Shown: positions 60,417 to 64,000 of the stretch, in pieces | Layout of the letters: each line of letters opens with the position of its first letter | How positions within the stretch are numbered: the stretch's first letter is position 1 | Source: Corynebacterium incognita | GTDB lineage: Bacteria > Actinomycetota > Actinomycetes > Mycobacteriales > Mycobacteriaceae | Assembly: GCF_014217255.1 (NCBI RefSeq) | Contig: NZ_CP059404.1 | Coordinates: 248,001-312,000, forward strand | Direction: 5' to 3' | DNA: 64,000 nucleotides | Notes under the pieces: model-generated | What the model was told of the DNA's origin: nothing | Database searches by the model: none | Seen by the model: only the letters and a program-made list of their open reading frames with translations | Program-made: the position numbers and the translations under genes

Positions 60417-61166
60417 ATGCTCATAGTGTTGCCCCCTTCTGAGACCAAGGCGCCGGGTGGGGAGCATCCGGCCATCACGTGGGAGGAGCTGTCCTTCCCT
60501 ACCCTGGACGCTCCTCGCCGCGCCATCGCCGCGGATCTGGTGCAGGTGTGTTCCGCAGAGCCGGACCGCGCGCGGGAGGTTCTCGGCCTGTCAGAGAAGC
60601 TGCGCCCCGAGGTGGAAGCTAACGCTGTGCTGGAATCCGCGCCGACGATGCCCGCTCTCCTGCGCTATACCGGCGTGCTCTACGACGCCCTCGACGCTCC
60701 CACGCTTGGCGACGCCGCCTGGGAACGGTTAGCCATCGGTTCCGCGCTCTTTGGGTTGCTCTCCGCCCGCGACCGCATCCCCCACTACCGGTTGTCGGGC
60801 GGGACGAAGCTGCCCCACGGCGCCGAGGTGCCGACAATGAAGAAACGCTGGGGCAAGGCAATCAGCGCGGTGTTGGGCGAGGTGGCCACCGAGGAGATGG
60901 TGGTGGATCTCCGCTCGGGCACCTACCAGCAGCTCGGGCGGTGCCCGCAGGCGGTGACGGTGCGGGTGGAATCGGTGCAGCCGGACGGCTCGCGCAAGGT
61001 GGTCAGCCACTTCAACAAGCACTACAAGGGGCAGCTGGCTCGCGCGTTGGCCCAGGCGGATGGTGAGGCAACCAGCCTTGACGACGCCGTGGATCTCTCC
61101 CGTGCCGCAGGCTTTACGGTGGAGGCGCCCGCGACGAATAGCCGCGAAATCACGCTGGTGGTCTGA
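60417..61166 (+). CDS. yaaA: YaaA family peroxide stress protein
   Basis: 249 aa, YaaA/DUF328 (LIVLPPSETK at the start, DLRSGTYQQL and HFNKHYKGQLAR). In E. coli YaaA lowers free iron under peroxide stress. First of a run of small + strand genes ending in selO. Confidence 0.88.
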   Translation: MLIVLPPSETKAPGGEHPAITWEELSFPTLDAPRRAIAADLVQVCSAEPDRAREVLGLSEKLRPEVEANAVLESAPTMPALLRYTGVLYDALDAPTLGDAAWERLAIGSALFGLLSARDRIPHYRLSGGTKLPHGAEVPTMKKRWGKAISAVLGEVATEEMVVDLRSGTYQQLGRCPQAVTVRVESVQPDGSRKVVSHFNKHYKGQLARALAQADGEATSLDDAVDLSRAAGFTVEAPATNSREITLVV

Positions 61167-61195
61167 GGTTTCTCAAATTTCTCAATTGCCTCCGC

Positions 61196-61201
61196 TAAAG
61201 T
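61196..61201 (+). promoter_or_regulatory. -10 element (TAAAGT), leaderless ATPase start
   Basis: TAAAGT ends 7 nt before the ATG at 61209. Two TTTCTCAA direct repeats (61168-61185 region) lie just upstream. Confidence 0.45.
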
Positions 61202-61208
61202 GGCATGC

Positions 61209-62357
61209 ATGAACGATTCGCTGCACAACCCCTTCCGCCCCACGTTCGGCGCCTCGCCCCGCTACTGGGCCGGTCGTGCCAGTGCCCTCAATGACTACGA
61301 CGAGGCCATCGGTGCCGGCCCCGGGCACCCACACCGCAGCCTGGTGCTCAGCGGCTCGCGCGGCATCGGCAAGACCGTCCTACTCAGCGAACTCGAAGAC
61401 CGCGCCCGCGCCCACGGCTGGCTCATCCTGCGCACCCCAAGCACTCCTGGAATGGCGGGCCGGCTGGTAGATTCCATCATCCCGGAAGCGCTCCACACTT
61501 TTCGCGGCCGCGCCAAGCGTCGGGACATCACGGGCTTGCGCGTCATGGGCCTAGGGTCCATCTCTACGGATCTCGACGCCGAGGCGGAACCCACCCCCAC
61601 GCTTACCTCGCGCATGCACCAGCTTGCCGACGCCCTAGCGCCGCACAACACCGGATTTGTCATTTCCGTCGACGAAGTCCAAGACGCGGACCCTACGGAC
61701 CTCCACGAGCTAGCCACGGCCTACCAGGATCTCATTCGCGACGACAAGAACGTCAGCCTGATCGTCGCGGGACTGACCCACGGCGTCGACACGCTGCTGG
61801 ACCTGCCAGGCACCACGTTCATGCGCCGCGCCCGCCGCTTCGACTTAGGCCCGCTCACCGACGACGACGCACAGCAAGCCCTCCTCCACACCGCCCGCGG
61901 CTCCGGGATCGAGATGACCGAGGAGGCGGCCACCCGCGCAGCACTGGTGGCGCAGGGTTATCCCTACCTCGTGCAGCTGGTGGGATCGCTGGCGTGGGAT
62001 GTGGCACGCCGCGCGGGCAGGGCGTCGATAAGCCCGGACGACATCCTCGCCATCGAACGCGAAGCCATCGACACCATCGCCCTGCAAGTACACCACCCGT
62101 CCATGAAAGGGGTCCCCGACGGCCAGCGCAATGTCCTCCTCGCCATGGCACGGGTGATGGGCGAGGACAATCACCCCGTGGCGGTGGCGGACATCGCCGC
62201 GGAGATGGGCAAAACCACCAAGGGCCTCAGCGACTCTCGGCACAAGCTCATCGCCCGGGACCTCATTGCGCCTGCCGGGTGGGGCGAGGTGGAGTTCGTG
62301 CTGCCGTATTTTAAGGAATACCTCGGCAGTGGTGGCCGCACGTCGAAGCTGCACTAG
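61209..62357 (+). CDS. AAA-family ATPase with C-terminal winged helix
   Basis: 382 aa. P-loop GSRGIGKT (49-56), Walker B FVISVDEVQD (Asp155-Glu156), a lid region (ALVAQGYPYLVQLVG) and a C-terminal winged-helix-like part (AVADIAAEMGKTTKGLSDSRHKLIARDLI) that resembles archaeal-type/STAND ATPases. Partner and role unknown. Confidence 0.8.
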   Translation: MNDSLHNPFRPTFGASPRYWAGRASALNDYDEAIGAGPGHPHRSLVLSGSRGIGKTVLLSELEDRARAHGWLILRTPSTPGMAGRLVDSIIPEALHTFRGRAKRRDITGLRVMGLGSISTDLDAEAEPTPTLTSRMHQLADALAPHNTGFVISVDEVQDADPTDLHELATAYQDLIRDDKNVSLIVAGLTHGVDTLLDLPGTTFMRRARRFDLGPLTDDDAQQALLHTARGSGIEMTEEAATRAALVAQGYPYLVQLVGSLAWDVARRAGRASISPDDILAIEREAIDTIALQVHHPSMKGVPDGQRNVLLAMARVMGEDNHPVAVADIAAEMGKTTKGLSDSRHKLIARDLIAPAGWGEVEFVLPYFKEYLGSGGRTSKLH

Positions 62358-62358
62358 C

Positions 62359-62364
62359 TACACT
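62359..62364 (+). promoter_or_regulatory. -10 element (TACACT), leaderless PhzF start
   Basis: TACACT ends 8 nt before the ATG at 62373. Confidence 0.45.
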
Positions 62365-62372
62365 ATTAACCC

Positions 62373-63263
62373 ATGGAGCGCGAATATTTCGAGTTAGACG
62401 TCTTTGGCACCGGCCCTTTTACCGGCAACCCTGTTGCCGTGGTGATGGGCGCGGATGATTTCACCACCGAGGAAATGCAGGCCATCGCCTCGTGGACAAA
62501 TTTCTCAGAGACCACCTTCGTGCTCACGCCCACGGATCCGCGCGCAGACTACCGAGTGCGCATCTTCTCCCCCTACACCGAGTTCCCCTTTGCCGGGCAC
62601 CCGACATTGGGCACGGCGCGCGCCTGGCGCGAGGCCGGCGGCGAGCCGCAGATCGCGGGCAACATCGTGCAGGAATGCGCGGTGGGGCTGGTGGAGATCC
62701 AGGAAGAAACCATCCGCAACGCGCAGGAGCGCAAGGAGACTATCTTCTCCTTTGCCACCCCGGATCTGCAGCGCGGCGGCGAGGTGGACGACGCCGACCT
62801 GGCGGCAATCATTCAGTCCTGCGGCCTCCAGCGTGACGACGTCGTAGCCGCGGTGTGGGGCGACAACGGCCCCGGCTGGATCATCGTGCAGCTGAAGAGC
62901 GCCGCCGCGGTGCGGGAGGTCAAGGTCCAAGAAAATGCGATGAAATTCGGGCTCGTTGGCTTCGTTGCCGACGACGAGGCGGTGGACGAGGGCCCGCTGT
63001 ACGAGGTCCGCGCGTTTACCGGCACCCGTGAGGATCCGGTGACCGGCTCGCTCAACGGCGCGGTGGCGCAGTGGCTGCGCGAGCGTGATGAGGTCCCGGA
63101 GATCTACACCGCCATGCAGGGCAGTCAGGTGGGCCGCGCAGGCCTGGTGCACGTCTACGACGATGGCGCGAATATCTGGATTGGTGGCGCCGTGGACGTG
63201 CACGTGCGTGGCACCATGTTCCCGCACGCCAACTCGCTCAAGGAGGATGGCGCGGATGAGTGA
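62373..63263 (+). CDS. PhzF family isomerase/epimerase
   Basis: 296 aa with the PhzF features [20 protein letters not shown] and [15 protein letters not shown] (catalytic Glu near residue 47 region EFPFAGHP). DapF-like fold. Real substrate unknown; phenazine genes are not present. Overlaps the next gene by 8 bp. Confidence 0.88.
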   Translation: MEREYFELDVFGTGPFTGNPVAVVMGADDFTTEEMQAIASWTNFSETTFVLTPTDPRADYRVRIFSPYTEFPFAGHPTLGTARAWREAGGEPQIAGNIVQECAVGLVEIQEETIRNAQERKETIFSFATPDLQRGGEVDDADLAAIIQSCGLQRDDVVAAVWGDNGPGWIIVQLKSAAAVREVKVQENAMKFGLVGFVADDEAVDEGPLYEVRAFTGTREDPVTGSLNGAVAQWLRERDEVPEIYTAMQGSQVGRAGLVHVYDDGANIWIGGAVDVHVRGTMFPHANSLKEDGADE

Positions 63264-63609
63264 GCACCGTATCTTCTCCATGCCTTTTGCCGAGGTGTAC
63301 CCGCACTACGTCAACAAGGCTGAGCGCAAGGGGCGCACGAAGGCAGAGGTACACGAGATCATCACGTGGTTGACGGGATATTCCGATAGTGACATCGCCG
63401 CCGTGGTGGACAACCGGGTCACCTTCCGGGACTTCTTCGCGCAGGCACCGGCTATGAACGCTAACCGGGAGCTCATTACCGGATCCGTGTGCGGCGTGAA
63501 GGTCCAGGAGATCGAGGACGACCTCATGCGCGAAATTCGCTACCTGGACAAGCTCATCGACGAGCTGGCACGCGGAAAGAAGATGGAATCCATCCTGCGC
63601 GCGGGCTAG
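63256..63609 (+). CDS. DUF2200 family protein
   Basis: 117 aa from the ATG at 63256 ([19 protein letters not shown]), with AGGAGG 10 nt upstream. The [22 protein letters not shown] segment marks DUF2200. Function unknown. Confidence 0.85.
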   Translation: MSEHRIFSMPFAEVYPHYVNKAERKGRTKAEVHEIITWLTGYSDSDIAAVVDNRVTFRDFFAQAPAMNANRELITGSVCGVKVQEIEDDLMREIRYLDKLIDELARGKKMESILRAG

Positions 63610-63625
63610 AACTACAGTGGGGGTT

Positions 63626-64000
63626 GTGAAAGCACCCGTATTTACTCACGACTACGCCCTCCGCTTCCCTACGCTGACCGCGCCCAGCCACGGCGAGGAG
63701 CACCCCCGGCCGCAGCTGGTGGTACTTAATGAGGCCTTAGCGCTGGAGCTCGGCCTCGACCCGGAGTGGTTGGCCAGCCCCGCGGGCATCGACTTCCTGC
63801 TCGGCCACGGCGACAAGCCAGTGGCCATGGCGTATGCGGGGCACCAGTTCGGCCAGCTGAGCCCCGTGCTTGGCGACGGCCGCGCGCTCCTTCTCGGCGA
63901 ATGGCACACGCCTGCGGGTGACGTGGTGGACCTGCACGCGAAGGGTATCGGCCGCACCCCGTACTCCCGCCCCGGCTCGGACGGGCGTGGCACACTGGCC
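63626..64000 (+). CDS. selO: Protein adenylyltransferase SelO (YdiU), N-terminal part (3' end outside window)
   Basis: 125 codons from a GTG at 63626, open to the right edge. Motifs [19 protein letters not shown] and [21 protein letters not shown] are diagnostic of SelO pseudokinases, which AMPylate redox-active proteins under oxidative stress. GGGGG and a TACAGT box both lie just upstream of the GTG. Confidence 0.9.
   Translation, partial: MKAPVFTHDYALRFPTLTAPSHGEEHPRPQLVVLNEALALELGLDPEWLASPAGIDFLLGHGDKPVAMAYAGHQFGQLSPVLGDGRALLLGEWHTPAGDVVDLHAKGIGRTPYSRPGSDGRGTLA

Overview
The window is chromosomal DNA of a Corynebacterium (Actinomycetota), GC-rich at roughly 60 % by eye. Evidence: the nrdR–divS–lexA–sugR–PTS block, the rnj–dapA–thyX–dapB block, a stand-alone bioYMN transporter, clgR/pspA, and the pptT/metallophosphoesterase pair all follow the gene order known from corynebacteria and mycobacteria. 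No IS element, prophage, CRISPR array, rRNA or tRNA gene was recognised. Coding density is high and no gene-free gap exceeds 300 bases. Species cannot be named from the sequence alone.

Layout. 1-5.5 kb: end of an HrpA helicase, NrdR, the divergent SOS pair divS/lexA with SOS-box-like sites between them, and the sugar regulator SugR. 5.6-11 kb: PTS core and fructose genes (ptsI, fruK, ptsF, ptsH) without the fruR regulator expected beside fruK. 11-26.5 kb: uracil permease, HflX, dapF, miaA, a DUF349 protein, a GNAT protein, an MFS exporter, miaB, recX-recA and a DUF3046 gene. 26.5-28.5 kb: bioYMN with a BioQ-like operator. 28.5-31 kb: pgsA-cinA-clgR-pspA envelope-stress operon. 31-36.6 kb: YciI, TerC with a yybP-ykoY-type (Mn2+) riboswitch, FtsK. 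36.7-41.3 kb: rnj-dapA-thyX-like-dapB. 41.4-47.8 kb: pnp, rpsO, ribF, truB, pptT and a PptH-like hydrolase. 47.9-55.7 kb: MATE exporter, nrnA, rbfA, infB, ylxR, nusA, rimP (translation/transcription block). 55.8-64 kb: lipoprotein, MMPL transporter, proS, then yaaA, an AAA ATPase, PhzF, DUF2200 and the start of SelO.

Best leads. (1) The ThyX-family protein in the dapA-dapB interval aligns without gaps through the catalytic region but has lost the RHRx7S signature except for its last serine. (2) The TerC leader matches the yybP-ykoY core and shows two mutually exclusive 7-bp pairings, one of which covers the ribosome-binding site. (3) About a dozen genes share a TAnnnT box 6-8 nt before an ATG/GTG with little or no Shine-Dalgarno sequence, a leaderless-mRNA pattern. 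(4) pptT and its opposing hydrolase are fused by a TGATG junction.

Start codons were chosen from ribosome-binding sites or leaderless promoters and often differ from the longest reading frame. Homology statements rest on recognition from memory, not on a database search.
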